From NCBI GenBank assembly GCA_934317215.1, contig CAKREH010000001.1, positions 124,001 through 188,000 on the forward strand: a stretch of DNA of 64,000 nucleotides, given 5' to 3'. A program made the position numbers and the translations under genes. The notes under the pieces are model-generated. The model saw nothing but the letters and a program-made list of their open reading frames with translations, had not been told where the DNA came from and made no database searches. The stretch's first letter is position 1. Each line of letters starts with the position of its first letter. Below, in pieces: positions 9,164 through 17,883 of this stretch. This stretch comes from an uncultured Roseburia sp. (GTDB lineage: Bacteria > Bacillota > Clostridia > Lachnospirales > Lachnospiraceae).

Positions 9164-10299
9164 GACCTATCCTCCCTGTTTCTCATATTATATACCATAG
9201 CAAGAATTTCCGCTACTGCCTGATACAATTCTGGCGGTATTTCTGCCCCTATATCTACATTCGCATATAACATTCTTGCCAACGGTTTATTTTCAACAAT
9301 TTCAATGTGGTTTTCCTTTGCTTTTTCACGAATTTTCTGTGCAAGATAATCTTCTCCTTTTGCAATAACGATCGGAGCTCTTGACACCTCGGCATCATAT
9401 TTGATTGCAACTGCCAGGTGTGTCGGGTTCGTAATAACCACATCTGCCTTTGGTACATCCTGCATCATACGCCTTTGAGAAGCTTCTCTCATACGTTGTC
9501 TCTGTCTTCCTTTGATCTCAGGATTTCCCTCAGTATTTTTATACTCATCCTTTAATTCCTGCTTGGTCATCTTCATATCATCATTGAAACGATGTTTCTG
9601 ATAAACAAAATCTGCAATTCCGACCACCAGATAAACAAGGCTGATTTTAAAACCTGCATTAATGATAACATTCCCGCATAATACAACTGCCTGATTCAGC
9701 GGTATGTCATATAAAACAAAAATATCATTTGCCTCACCCTTTATGGATGTATATGCAACATATATGATCAAACCTATTTTTAAAATAGATTTAAGCAGCT
9801 CAAATAATGAATCTTTTGAAAAAATACGTTTAAATCCATTGATCGGATTAAATTTATCCCCCTTAGGTTTTAACGGCTTTGCCGTGACTTTCCACCCTAC
9901 CTGAAGGATGCTTACAAGGGCTGTCACCGCAACACCAAACACAAAAAACGGGGCAACCATCTTGAACATTTCTATATACACATTATGTAAAAAAGAAGTA
10001 ATCTCTTTTGTAGATGATTCCATCGCATTAACACTTACAAAATCAGGCATCAGCTTATATACATAATAAAAAACTTCCAAAAAGCCATTGCCAATTAACG
10101 AAATAAAAACCTTCAACACGAGGAACAATACTATCAGATCAAATGCTGCGGTAAGTTCCTTACTCTTTGCAACCTTACCATCCTCTCGTGCTTCTCTTAA
10201 CTTCTTTTCTGTTGCCGGCTCTGTTTTTTCCCCTCCGGGTCCATCTTTTGCAAACCACTGAAGGTCATATGCAAATAATAATCTGTCTTTCCATTCCAC
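9160..10299 (-). CDS. flhB: FlhB, export apparatus protein with self-cleaving NPTH
   Basis: A 379-aa integral membrane export protein that switches substrate specificity from hook to filament. Four hydrophobic segments occupy the first two thirds. The autocleavage motif is present in VVITNPTHLAVAIKYD, after which the C-terminal domain continues. The N-terminus (DLQWFAKDGPGGEKTEPAT) is typical for clostridial FlhB. It starts 1 bp after the fliR stop. Confidence 0.97.
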   Translation of the reverse strand: MEWKDRLLFAYDLQWFAKDGPGGEKTEPATEKKLREAREDGKVAKSKELTAAFDLIVLFLVLKVFISLIGNGFLEVFYYVYKLMPDFVSVNAMESSTKEITSFLHNVYIEMFKMVAPFFVFGVAVTALVSILQVGWKVTAKPLKPKGDKFNPINGFKRIFSKDSLFELLKSILKIGLIIYVAYTSIKGEANDIFVLYDIPLNQAVVLCGNVIINAGFKISLVYLVVGIADFVYQKHRFNDDMKMTKQELKDEYKNTEGNPEIKGRQRQRMREASQRRMMQDVPKADVVITNPTHLAVAIKYDAEVSRAPIVIAKGEDYLAQKIREKAKENHIEIVENKPLARMLYANVDIGAEIPPELYQAVAEILAMVYNMRNREDRS

Positions 10300-10300
10300 C

Positions 10301-11080
10301 TTAGTACATTCCCTCTATAAATAAAACCATCATTTTTTTCATTTCGGTAAATATAAAACTGGCGATTCCCGGCAAAAGTGAAATTGTAAGAAATAAAACT
10401 CCAAAACCAACCAGTATTTTCATCTGCATACCAACTGCAAACATATTCATCTGTGGTGCAACCTTTGCCAGAATACCAAGAATACAGTTTAAAATCATCA
10501 TACAGGCAAATATTGGAAGAAAGATCCTGAAACCTATTACAAACAGATCTGTCATATACTGTGTTATAGAACCCGCAAGTGAATCCCAGTTAAAGACCTG
10601 ACCATTGATTGGGACTACGGTAAAAGAATCTACCACAGCCTGTAAAATCACATGATGCATATCTGTTGCAATCAAAAGAAGAAGTATAAAATAATTGTAC
10701 AGGTTTCCGGTAATTGTTACCTGCGTATTCATTGTCGGGTCAAATTCAGTTACCATGGATAATCCAATATCCATATCAATAATATTTCCCGCAAATAAAA
10801 TAATGGAATTACAAATGTTTGCAGCAAACCCTATCAGCAACCCTGTAATTCCTTCTTTTAACACTATTATCGCATACCCGATCAAACTTGTATACTCGAT
10901 TGCCGTCTTATCAACAAAGCCATACACCAGAAGTGCAACAAAAAAAGAAAAACCTATCTTTGCCTGCGAGGGCGCATTTTTTGTTCCAAAAAAAGGTGCA
11001 ATATAGACAAAACAGGATATGCGAACCAATATTAATATCAGTATTTCAAAATTAGCCAATGAAAACGTATATTCTAACAT
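10301..11080 (-). CDS. fliR: FliR, flagellar export gate protein
   Basis: A 259-aa polytopic membrane protein of the flagellar export gate. About six hydrophobic helices are visible, with the FliR-typical stretch around SMVTEFDPTMNTQVTITGN in the middle. Its place in the series fliP-fliQ-fliR-flhB-flhA supports the assignment. It lies 8 bp after fliQ. Confidence 0.95.
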   Translation of the reverse strand: MLEYTFSLANFEILILILVRISCFVYIAPFFGTKNAPSQAKIGFSFFVALLVYGFVDKTAIEYTSLIGYAIIVLKEGITGLLIGFAANICNSIILFAGNIIDMDIGLSMVTEFDPTMNTQVTITGNLYNYFILLLLIATDMHHVILQAVVDSFTVVPINGQVFNWDSLAGSITQYMTDLFVIGFRIFLPIFACMMILNCILGILAKVAPQMNMFAVGMQMKILVGFGVLFLTISLLPGIASFIFTEMKKMMVLFIEGMY

Positions 11081-11088
11081 AGATCGTC

Positions 11089-11358
11089 CTAACCGAGATA
11101 CATACTAAAATTCGACCATAATGTCGTCACGAATTCTGTCAGATTTGTCAAAATCCATGATCCAAAAATCATAAGTCCGACAAATACTGCAATAATTTTA
11201 GGAACAAACGTCAGCGTCTGCTCCTGAATCGATGTAACCGTCTGAAAAATACTGACAATCAAACCAACAACCAGTGAAATGATCAACATTGGAGCCGAAC
11301 AGATTATAATCGTATAAATTGCTTCTTTTGCTACATCAAGTACCTGTCCTTCTGTCAT
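11089..11358 (-). CDS. fliQ: FliQ, flagellar export gate protein
   Basis: An 89-aa protein with two transmembrane helices (about 15-40 and 53-76) joined by the conserved loop with QTVTSIQEQTLTFVPKI. Size and sequence are typical of FliQ, a subunit of the export channel together with FliP and FliR. It follows fliP after 83 bp that include a stem-loop. Confidence 0.96.
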   Translation of the reverse strand: MTEGQVLDVAKEAIYTIIICSAPMLIISLVVGLIVSIFQTVTSIQEQTLTFVPKIIAVFVGLMIFGSWILTNLTEFVTTLWSNFSMYLG

Positions 11359-11405
11359 TTTGTTCTCACCTCTTTGCTATCTATATACATTTTAATCTGT
11401 ATCTA

Positions 11406-11438
11406 TAACAGAATGTACATTTTTCGAACATTCTGTTA
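11406..11438 (-). promoter_or_regulatory. Intercistronic stem-loop after fliP
   Basis: A perfect 11-bp inverted repeat, TAACAGAATGT and its complement, with an 11-nt loop, starting 3 bp beyond the fliP stop. No T-run follows on the minus strand, so full termination is unlikely. A role in mRNA stability or partial attenuation is an inference. Confidence 0.5.
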
Positions 11439-11441
11439 TCA

Positions 11442-12341
11442 TCAATAAAACGTCTTTACTACGCTTCCTATTACAAGATTCCATCCATCCGCCAGTATAA
11501 ACAGTAATATTTTAAACGGCAAAGAGATTGTTGTCGGCGGAAGCATCATCATACCCATCGACATAAGCACGGATGCAACTACCATATCAATTACAATAAA
11601 CGGGATATATATAACAAATCCCATAATGAACGCCTGTCTCAGCTCTCCAATTATAAATGATGGAATCATAATTGTCATCGGAATCGCATCATATGCACTC
11701 TGCCCGGATTCCTCATATTCCTTTTCCAGTGCAGCACTGTCAATATCATAACTGTCACCAGCTATATCCACAAAAAGCCTGACATCCTTTCGCTGTACCT
11801 GTCCATACATAAACTGGCGAATCGGTACCTCTGCTTCTTTTAATGCCTCTTCTATGGTAATATCTCCATTATCCAATGGCTGGATTGCATTCTCATTGAT
11901 CTGCTGAAACGTCGGCCACATGACAAAAAATGTCAAAAACAATGCCAGTCCAATTAAAATCTGGTTTGGCGGTGCCGTCTGCGTTCCAATTGCCGTTCTT
12001 AAAAAATGAAGTACAATTACAATTCTGGTATACGACGTAAGCATAATCAAAAGCGATGGCGACACTGCAATAATTGTCAGTAACAATAATGCACGTACTT
12101 CTGAAGCAACCCCCGCCTCATCATTATTTATCGAGATGGACAGACCACCTTTGCTGTCTGACTCACTACCTGAACCTGTGCTGGTATTCGCCGCTGTATT
12201 ATCCAGCGAATCAATGCTGTCTGGATCCAGGGAAGCTGCATAAACAGTCGTTCTGTTTTGTGAGGCAAACAACACTGCCACAAACACTGCTATTGCAAAT
12301 ATTAATGACAGTATACAATATGTCTTTTTTAATTTTGTCAT
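11442..12341 (-). CDS. fliP: FliP, flagellar export gate protein
   Basis: A 299-aa export-gate protein. It begins with a signal-peptide-like segment (residues 10-27) and a Ser/Asp/Thr/Gly-rich extracytoplasmic stretch of about 45 residues. The conserved core then starts with SLLIMLTSYTRIVIVLHFLR, followed by PPNQILIGLALFLTFFVMWP. About four further membrane segments complete the protein. FliP forms the channel with FliQ and FliR. fliO lies directly upstream. Confidence 0.96.
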   Translation of the reverse strand: MTKLKKTYCILSLIFAIAVFVAVLFASQNRTTVYAASLDPDSIDSLDNTAANTSTGSGSESDSKGGLSISINNDEAGVASEVRALLLLTIIAVSPSLLIMLTSYTRIVIVLHFLRTAIGTQTAPPNQILIGLALFLTFFVMWPTFQQINENAIQPLDNGDITIEEALKEAEVPIRQFMYGQVQRKDVRLFVDIAGDSYDIDSAALEKEYEESGQSAYDAIPMTIMIPSFIIGELRQAFIMGFVIYIPFIVIDMVVASVLMSMGMMMLPPTTISLPFKILLFILADGWNLVIGSVVKTFY

Positions 12342-12348
12342 AATTCCA

Positions 12349-12720
12349 TCAATCCTGCTTTTTCGGAAAATGATCTTTCAGTTTACTAAATATCTCCTGA
12401 AAATTTTCCTGTGAATTTTTCATATCATCCGATGTCTGGACTGATAACTGATCTTCTGTAAGTTCCGCAATTTTTGTTACTTCATCCTTACCCACAGCGA
12501 TTACAAAATACTGTTCTCCGGTCTTAACAAGCTGTAAAAAATTACCATTTGCAATCCGGATTGTTTCAAGAACCGTAAGATTTCCTTTGGACATTTGTGT
12601 TTTTTGAAAACCACCTACCCACTTTGTCGTGAAGTAGGTAATAATCAAAACAAACACAAATATGATCAGTACTCCAATCAGCTGCATCAGACTTCGAAAA
12701 GAAGCACTTAATAAAATCAT
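12349..12720 (-). CDS. fliO: FliO, flagellar export assembly protein
   Basis: A 123-aa protein with one N-terminal transmembrane helix (about 11-30) and a small cytosolic domain (KGNLTVLETIRIANGNFLQLVK), followed by a charged tail. FliO helps assemble FliP. Sequence conservation is low in this family, so the call rests on the hydrophobic profile, the domain signature and the location just upstream of fliP. Confidence 0.85.
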   Translation of the reverse strand: MILLSASFRSLMQLIGVLIIFVFVLIITYFTTKWVGGFQKTQMSKGNLTVLETIRIANGNFLQLVKTGEQYFVIAVGKDEVTKIAELTEDQLSVQTSDDMKNSQENFQEIFSKLKDHFPKKQD

Positions 12721-12721
12721 A

Positions 12722-13081
12722 CTAGCCCACTACTTTTTTTACTGCCTCAAGTACACGTTCAGCCTGGAATGGCTTCACAATAAAATCCTTTGCTCCTGAC
12801 TGAATTGCTTCAATAACCATAGCCTGCTGTCCCATTGCAGAACACATGATAACATTTGCATTTGCATCAATCTCTTTGATCTTCTTTAATGCCTGGATAC
12901 CATCCATATCCGGCATAGTAATATCCATTAATACCAGATCCGGTTTTGCTTCAGGATATTTCTCCACTGCAATAGCACCATTTTCAGCCTCCGCTGCAAT
13001 CTCATAACCATTCTTTGTAAGAATGTCCTTAATCATCATTCTCATAAATGCAGCATCATCACAAATCATAACCTTAGCCAT
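12722..13081 (-). CDS. cheY: CheY, chemotaxis response regulator
   Basis: A 119-aa single-domain receiver. The acidic pocket is D8-D9, the phospho-acceptor is D53 (LMDITMPDMDG), Ser in MCSAMG occupies the switch position, and Lys is in IVKPF. Phosphorylated CheY binds the FliM/FliY switch to alter rotation. The gene lies between fliY and fliO, the usual Firmicutes position. Confidence 0.96.
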   Translation of the reverse strand: MAKVMICDDAAFMRMMIKDILTKNGYEIAAEAENGAIAVEKYPEAKPDLVLMDITMPDMDGIQALKKIKEIDANANVIMCSAMGQQAMVIEAIQSGAKDFIVKPFQAERVLEAVKKVVG

Positions 13082-13119
13082 AATTCTCTCTCCTATCTTT
13101 AACTCTTCTTTTTTGTTTT

Positions 13120-14298
13120 TTATTTTATAATTTCAGTAATTCGTATACCATAGCTTTCTTCTATTACTACTACCTCGCCTTTGGCTACGAATTTACCATT
13201 TACCAGAACATCAATCGGTTCTCCGGCAATCCTGTTTAATTCTATAATGGTTCCCGGTGTAAAATCAAGTATTTCTTTAATTGATTTGGAAGTTCTTCCA
13301 AGTTCTACCGTAACTTCAAGTGGTACATCCATAATCAAATCAATATTTTCCGGTTGAAAATTCCCCGGTACCGCTCCAGTAAATGCCTGAAACTGTGCCG
13401 GCTGTACATTTACCTGCTGTTGTCCATACATCTGCGACATCTCCTGACCCATCATTGGTTGTCCCATCATCGGCTGCCCCATCATTGGCTGCCCCATCAT
13501 CGGCTGTCCCATCATTGGCTGCTGCGCTGCCATCTGAGGTTGTGGCTGCGGCACAGGTGTAGGCTGAGATGCCGGTGTACTCTGGATGTTTTCTTTCTCA
13601 CTCACTCCTGCAGTGGAATTACTGTCTTCTTCCATATTGCTTGTTACATTTACACACATTTCTTTTGCAAAAGAAACAGGATATAACTGCATGATCTCAC
13701 TATCAACAAGATCACCAATCTCTAACCGGAATGAAATTTTTACAAATTCACCTGCAAGGAACTCATCAATCTGACTCTCATCGATTGTCTGTTGCAAATC
13801 TATCAGATCTGCACTTGGCGGGCTGATATCAATCACCTTGTTCAGCATGGAAGACAATGATGTTGCTGCCGAGCCCATCATCTGGTTCATTGCCTCGCTG
13901 ATTGCACTCAGGTGAAGTTCTCCAAGTTCTCCATCCGTATTTGTTCCATCACCACCCATCATCAGGTCCGTGATAACTTTTACATCATGCTCCTTTAACA
14001 CAAGGATATTGCTTCCATCTAATCCCACGGTATACGCAATTCGTATAAATACACATGGCTTTTCATATGCGTCACATATATCACTCCAGTTTGCAAACGC
14101 AACCACTGGGGTGGAAATCTCAACCTTACGGTTTACCAGTGAAAACAGTGTAGTTGCCGCTGTTCCCATACTGATATTCGAGATCTCACCGATCGCATCT
14201 TTTTCCTGTTCTGTCAATGTATTTTCCGGATTTTCATCTGTACCTGAAGGATTGTTCAGTAAAGCATTGATTTCTTCCTGTGACATCGTTCCATCCAT
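13120..14298 (-). CDS. fliY: FliY, flagellar switch protein with CheY-P phosphatase domain
   Basis: A 392-aa switch protein that hydrolyses CheY-P at the motor. An N-terminal tail (SQEEINALL) resembles the CheY-binding peptide of FliM. A CheC-like domain follows, with both phosphatase motifs (E38..N41 and E135..N138). Next is a Pro/Gln/Met-rich linker with a repeated MMGQP unit (about residues 258-282), and a C-terminal SpoA/FliN domain (DVPLEVTVELGRTSKSIKEI). It is longer in the linker than many homologues. The start is 1 bp after the fliM stop, with a GGAG site in the fliM end. Confidence 0.95.
   Translation of the reverse strand: MDGTMSQEEINALLNNPSGTDENPENTLTEQEKDAIGEISNISMGTAATTLFSLVNRKVEISTPVVAFANWSDICDAYEKPCVFIRIAYTVGLDGSNILVLKEHDVKVITDLMMGGDGTNTDGELGELHLSAISEAMNQMMGSAATSLSSMLNKVIDISPPSADLIDLQQTIDESQIDEFLAGEFVKISFRLEIGDLVDSEIMQLYPVSFAKEMCVNVTSNMEEDSNSTAGVSEKENIQSTPASQPTPVPQPQPQMAAQQPMMGQPMMGQPMMGQPMMGQPMMGQEMSQMYGQQQVNVQPAQFQAFTGAVPGNFQPENIDLIMDVPLEVTVELGRTSKSIKEILDFTPGTIIELNRIAGEPIDVLVNGKFVAKGEVVVIEESYGIRITEIIK
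13451..13525 (-). repeat. Five tandem 15-bp units in fliY linker
   Basis: Five in-phase copies of a 15-bp unit (plus-strand form ATCATTGGCTGCCCC, with one to three changes per copy) encode the MMGQP repeats of the FliY linker. Changes in copy number would lengthen or shorten the linker by 5 aa without a frameshift. Confidence 0.9.
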
Positions 14299-14299
14299 C

Positions 14300-15280
14300 T
14301 TACTGCTCCTCCCTAATCACTGATGTAATTCTTACTGCATAGTCATCGCCGGTTTCTCCCGGCAGAGCAGTAAATTTTTTTATACTTCCAACAAAGACAC
14401 TCAGTTCCTGATCAACCTTCGTATCCAGCCGGATAATATCTCCTACCTGCAGTCCCAAAAAATCATTTACTGAAATGGAACTGTTACCAAGTACAGCTTT
14501 GATCGGCATTGGTGCTTTTGAAATAAGTGCCTCGATCGTTTCTGTATACTGCTGTTCATCTTTTTCCTGCAGACTCGAATACCAGTATTTGGTATTCAGT
14601 TTGTCCATAATACTCTCTAAAGTCAGATATGGAAGGCATACATTCAGTAATCCCTCCACATCGCCAATCTTAACATTGAGCGTTACCAGTGCTATCATCT
14701 CCGTCGGCGATATAATCTGTGCGAACTGCGAATTCGTCTCAATACGCTCTAACCGGGGTTCTAACTCACATACATTCTCCCACGGCTCCACTAAAAGATC
14801 TACTGCCACATTAAATATCCGCTCAATAATCAGCAATTCTATCTCCGAGAAATCCCTCGGTCTATCCAGAGGCACTCCCTTTCCACCTAACATTCTGTCT
14901 ACTACAACATATCCAAGATTTTGTGCCATCTCAATGACAATGCTTCCATTCAATGGAGATGCATTTACAATTCCAAGTAATACTGGATTCGATAACGCAT
15001 TTGAAAATTCTGAATATGTAACCGCTTCTGAGTTCATCACCTCAACCTGAACATTTTTCCGCAAATAAACAGGAAGATTGGTCGACAAGAGTCTTCCGTA
15101 ATGTTCAAAGATAATCTCCAACGTTCGCAGATGTTCCTTTGAAAACTTTGCAGGACGGGCAAAATCATAATTTTTGACCTGTTTTTTATCTTCATCTTTC
15201 ATTTCATCTACATCAAGTTCACCACTGCTTAACGCTTTGAGCAAACTATCTATCTCATTTTGAGATAAGACTTCACCCAT
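14300..15280 (-). CDS. fliM: FliM, flagellar motor switch protein
   Basis: A 326-aa switch protein. The N-terminal CheY-P-binding peptide (LSQNEIDSLLKAL) is followed by the middle CheC-like domain, which lacks the E..N phosphatase residues, and a C-terminal SpoA domain. FliM forms the C-ring with FliG and FliY and receives CheY-P. Length is normal for FliM. Confidence 0.97.
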   Translation of the reverse strand: MGEVLSQNEIDSLLKALSSGELDVDEMKDEDKKQVKNYDFARPAKFSKEHLRTLEIIFEHYGRLLSTNLPVYLRKNVQVEVMNSEAVTYSEFSNALSNPVLLGIVNASPLNGSIVIEMAQNLGYVVVDRMLGGKGVPLDRPRDFSEIELLIIERIFNVAVDLLVEPWENVCELEPRLERIETNSQFAQIISPTEMIALVTLNVKIGDVEGLLNVCLPYLTLESIMDKLNTKYWYSSLQEKDEQQYTETIEALISKAPMPIKAVLGNSSISVNDFLGLQVGDIIRLDTKVDQELSVFVGSIKKFTALPGETGDDYAVRITSVIREEQ

Positions 15281-15311
15281 TCTTTCTCACCACCTAACAC
15301 AATATTTGAGT

Positions 15312-15839
15312 CTATTCCGTCTGAACGCTTGAGAAGTTTACACCAACGATGAAGTCTGAACCTCCAAACATATCCTGCAATGTTTTCAATATATCATCTT
15401 TTACATTCTGATAGCCATTTGCATTAAACTCATCCAATGTATATCCATTTACAATGGTATTAATTTCACTCTGAATGATCGTCACTTTTGCAGCAAGTCC
15501 TTCGGATCCGCCATAAGTTTTGTATCCGTCACTCTTTGTATTCAAAGATAAACTGACTGAAAATACAGCATAGTGCTGTTTACCATCTTCGCCCTGTTTT
15601 AAGTTCACGGTAAATCCATCAGTAATCGCATAAGTCTCAACATCTTCAATCGGCACCTCCGGTGTAGCCGGTGTATTTCCTCCACTCTGAAGTTCCAGAT
15701 TAATAGCAGAGCATACCTGATCGATCAGCTGATTCGATTTTTTTGTCTGCGGAATAATCGTGAACACAAGAATTGCAGTTAAAATAAGATTTGCTAAAAC
15801 CAGTGCCAGAATAATTACGGTTATCAAATTCTTTTTCAT
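15312..15839 (-). CDS. fliL: FliL, stator-associated basal-body protein
   Basis: A 175-aa protein with an N-terminal transmembrane helix (about 7-28) and an extracytoplasmic domain. The family pattern is a single TM helix followed by a weakly conserved periplasmic-type domain ending near VNFSSVQTE. FliL supports stator function. Its position between motB and fliM agrees. Sequence divergence leaves a small doubt. Confidence 0.85.
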   Translation of the reverse strand: MKKNLITVIILALVLANLILTAILVFTIIPQTKKSNQLIDQVCSAINLELQSGGNTPATPEVPIEDVETYAITDGFTVNLKQGEDGKQHYAVFSVSLSLNTKSDGYKTYGGSEGLAAKVTIIQSEINTIVNGYTLDEFNANGYQNVKDDILKTLQDMFGGSDFIVGVNFSSVQTE

Positions 15840-15855
15840 AATGCTACCTTCCTGT

Positions 15856-16659
15856 TCAATTAAAATCTGAACTATAAGAATTATATATTTTTATAATAAC
15901 GCGGCGGTTTCTTGCTCTTCCCTCCTGCGTTGTATTATCTGCAACAGGTACATACTCACCTCTTCCAGATGCCTTCAAATGTGCGGGCTCCACTGTTGTA
16001 ATATCTCTTAGATAATCTGTAACCGCCCGTGCCCTGTAAAATGAAAGCACATCATTATCTTCATATTTTGCAGAATGAATCGGCACGTTATCCGTGTGTC
16101 CCTCTACTTCTATGATATTATCCTGATAAGGTTCGATCAGCTTACCCAGCTTATCAATCAGTGGATACGCCTCTGATCGGATTTCAGCACGCCCGGAGTC
16201 AAATAAAAGTGCTCCATTCATATTGAGCATGACATACTGTGCATTGAAATCAACTTCCACCTGATCCTGAATTCCATATCTTGCAATGGCATCTTCCAAC
16301 TGTTCAGACATTTTTTCTGATTCTTCCAGTGTCTGTTCCTTATATTCTTCCACTACATCCTTCTCTTCCTCTGATTCCTCATCAGATTCAGAGTTTGCTT
16401 TGTCTTTATAATAAGAATCTAACATTTCAAGCTGGCTGACACCGGATGATATCAAAGTCCCATCTCCAATCGAAGATCCTCCATTAGGAAGAATACTAAA
16501 TGTATTCTGAAAGGAAGCCACCATTTTTTCAAACTTTTCTGCATCTACCGTTGACATAGAGAATAACAATACAAAGAAACATAATAACAGATTCATCAAA
16601 TCTGCAAATGTATTCATCCATGCAGGTGATCCTTTTGGTTCATCAGGCTTTCTTTTCAC
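15856..16659 (-). CDS. motB: MotB, stator subunit
   Basis: A 267-aa stator protein that anchors MotA to peptidoglycan. The single N-terminal helix carries the proton/ion-binding Asp20 (NTFADLMNLLLCFF). A charged linker and a C-terminal OmpA-like domain follow (VEGHTDNVPIHSAKY ... RARAVTDYL). It starts with GTG, overlapping the motA stop by one base (TAGTG), with GGAGG in the motA end, so translation is coupled. Confidence 0.96.
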   Translation of the reverse strand: MKRKPDEPKGSPAWMNTFADLMNLLLCFFVLLFSMSTVDAEKFEKMVASFQNTFSILPNGGSSIGDGTLISSGVSQLEMLDSYYKDKANSESDEESEEEKDVVEEYKEQTLEESEKMSEQLEDAIARYGIQDQVEVDFNAQYVMLNMNGALLFDSGRAEIRSEAYPLIDKLGKLIEPYQDNIIEVEGHTDNVPIHSAKYEDNDVLSFYRARAVTDYLRDITTVEPAHLKASGRGEYVPVADNTTQEGRARNRRVIIKIYNSYSSDFN

Positions 16660-17462
16660 TATTCTTCACCTCCAGCCTCGCTTTCCTGCGCTGTATTACG
16701 CGCCGAAGGTGCAAGGAATGATTTCAGCTTTTCTTCTATAACACGTGGATTTTCTCCTGCCTGAATTGACAGAATACCTTCCACGGAAATTTCCTTCATC
16801 ATCATTTCATTATCATTATTCAGTTTTAACTTACCTGCAATCGGGTTACATAACCAGTTTGCAAGTAATGAACCATACAATGTTGTAACAAGCGCTGTTG
16901 CCATCGCTGGTCCGATTGTGGATGCATCTTCCATGTTCTTCAACATAAGGATCAATCCAATCAGAGTACCGATCATACCCCAGGCAGGACCTAATTCAGC
17001 CCATTTCTCCCAGACAGCAATTTTAGCTTTATGTCTGCTCTCGACACAGGCTAAATCCGTCTCCATGATTCCTCTTACCAGTTCCGGATCTGTTCCGTCT
17101 ACAACAAGCATAATTCCCTTTTTCAGGAAATCATCTTCAATCCCGTTTGCTGCTTCTTCCAATGCCAGAAGTCCTTCTTTTCTCGCAGTATTCGACAGTG
17201 AAATGATCTGATTGATGACAACTGCCGGATCCTGAACCTCATCCTTAAAAATCAGTTTTACCGACTTTACACCATTGATAAAATCTGCCAATTTAAAAGA
17301 TGCAAGCGTACCTGCTATGGAACCTCCAAGTGTAATAATGAGCGATGGCAAATCCCACATGGAACCCAGACCGGCAACTCCTCCACCGGAAAGCACACCA
17401 AACACAAACATTACAACACCTAATATCATACCAACTAATGATGCTATATCCACTTTTTCCAC
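16659..17462 (-). CDS. motA: MotA, stator ion channel
   Basis: A 267-aa stator subunit with four membrane helices (about 8-27, 33-52, 155-175 and 184-205) and a large cytosolic loop between helices two and three that contacts FliG. The region GPAWGMIGTLIGLILMLKN is typical. It overlaps motB by one base and follows flbD by 45 bp. Whether it uses H+ or Na+ cannot be told from the sequence alone. Confidence 0.96.
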   Translation of the reverse strand: MEKVDIASLVGMILGVVMFVFGVLSGGGVAGLGSMWDLPSLIITLGGSIAGTLASFKLADFINGVKSVKLIFKDEVQDPAVVINQIISLSNTARKEGLLALEEAANGIEDDFLKKGIMLVVDGTDPELVRGIMETDLACVESRHKAKIAVWEKWAELGPAWGMIGTLIGLILMLKNMEDASTIGPAMATALVTTLYGSLLANWLCNPIAGKLKLNNDNEMMMKEISVEGILSIQAGENPRVIEEKLKSFLAPSARNTAQESEAGGEE

Positions 17463-17507
17463 CTACCATCCTTGATTTTTCAGATTATAAAATCCCATCC
17501 GTGGGAC

Positions 17508-17711
17508 TTATTCTTCTGCCAAGAAGTCATTTGACATAATATCCCTTTTGTATGATTTTACTAAACTTTTGACCTCTTGTCTACTTTCTTTTACAATAAA
17601 CTTTTTACCTGTTGTAAGAGAAATAACTGTATCCGGAGTTTCCTCCACCGTTTCAATCAGATCCGAATTGATTAATACTGTTGTTCCATTCAACCGTGTC
17701 ACTTCGATCAT
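17508..17711 (-). CDS. flbD: FlbD, small flagellar protein
   Basis: A 67-aa FlbD-family protein (MIEVTRLNGTTVLINSDLIETVEETPDTVI), found in many Firmicutes flagellar operons between flgE and motA or fliL. Its function is not settled. A GGAGGA site precedes the start. It is the first gene after the internal promoter at about 17.8 kb. Confidence 0.9.
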   Translation of the reverse strand: MIEVTRLNGTTVLINSDLIETVEETPDTVISLTTGKKFIVKESRQEVKSLVKSYKRDIMSNDFLAEE

Positions 17712-17748
17712 AAAGTAATCATTCCTCCATTATTAATCAACAGTTTTT

Positions 17749-17781
17749 ATTGTGACCGGTTTTTCAAAAATCGGTCACAAT
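17749..17781. promoter_or_regulatory. Long inverted repeat in flbD leader
   Basis: A near-perfect inverted repeat: ATTGTGACCG and its complement, joined through TTTTT/AAAAA to a 2-nt loop, about 16 bp in all. It lies at or just downstream of the start expected for the internal promoter (17786-17814), so the flbD mRNA would begin with this hairpin. It could protect the transcript or act as a protein-binding operator. No T-run on the minus strand. Confidence 0.55.
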
Positions 17782-17785
17782 GTTC

Positions 17786-17814
17786 AGTATAACATATGTA
17801 ACTGATTGTGTAAA
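17786..17814 (-). promoter_or_regulatory. Internal promoter for flbD-motAB and downstream
   Basis: Minus-strand TTTACA, 17-bp spacer, TATACT: five of six matches to each sigma-A hexamer. It lies in the 172-bp gap between flgE and flbD and would add transcription of the distal half of the operon. The -35 box forms part of a neighbouring stem-loop. Confidence 0.6.
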
Positions 17815-17845
17815 ACCTGTTTCGATATTTTAAGACAGGTTTTAC
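17810..17845 (-). promoter_or_regulatory. Stem-loop between flgE and flbD
   Basis: A perfect 11-bp stem (GTAAAACCTGT and complement) with a 14-nt loop, just past the flgE stop. The downstream arm overlaps the -35 box of the internal promoter. The sequence after the stem on the minus strand (ACACAATC) is not T-rich, so termination would be weak at best. Confidence 0.5.
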
Positions 17846-17883
17846 ATAACAATAACTAAATATTATCTTTTTCTTACTTTACA

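Noticed and set aside
13451..13525. Regular repeats that might suggest a CRISPR array
   Set aside because: Units of 15 bp are contiguous, have no spacers and are in frame with fliY.
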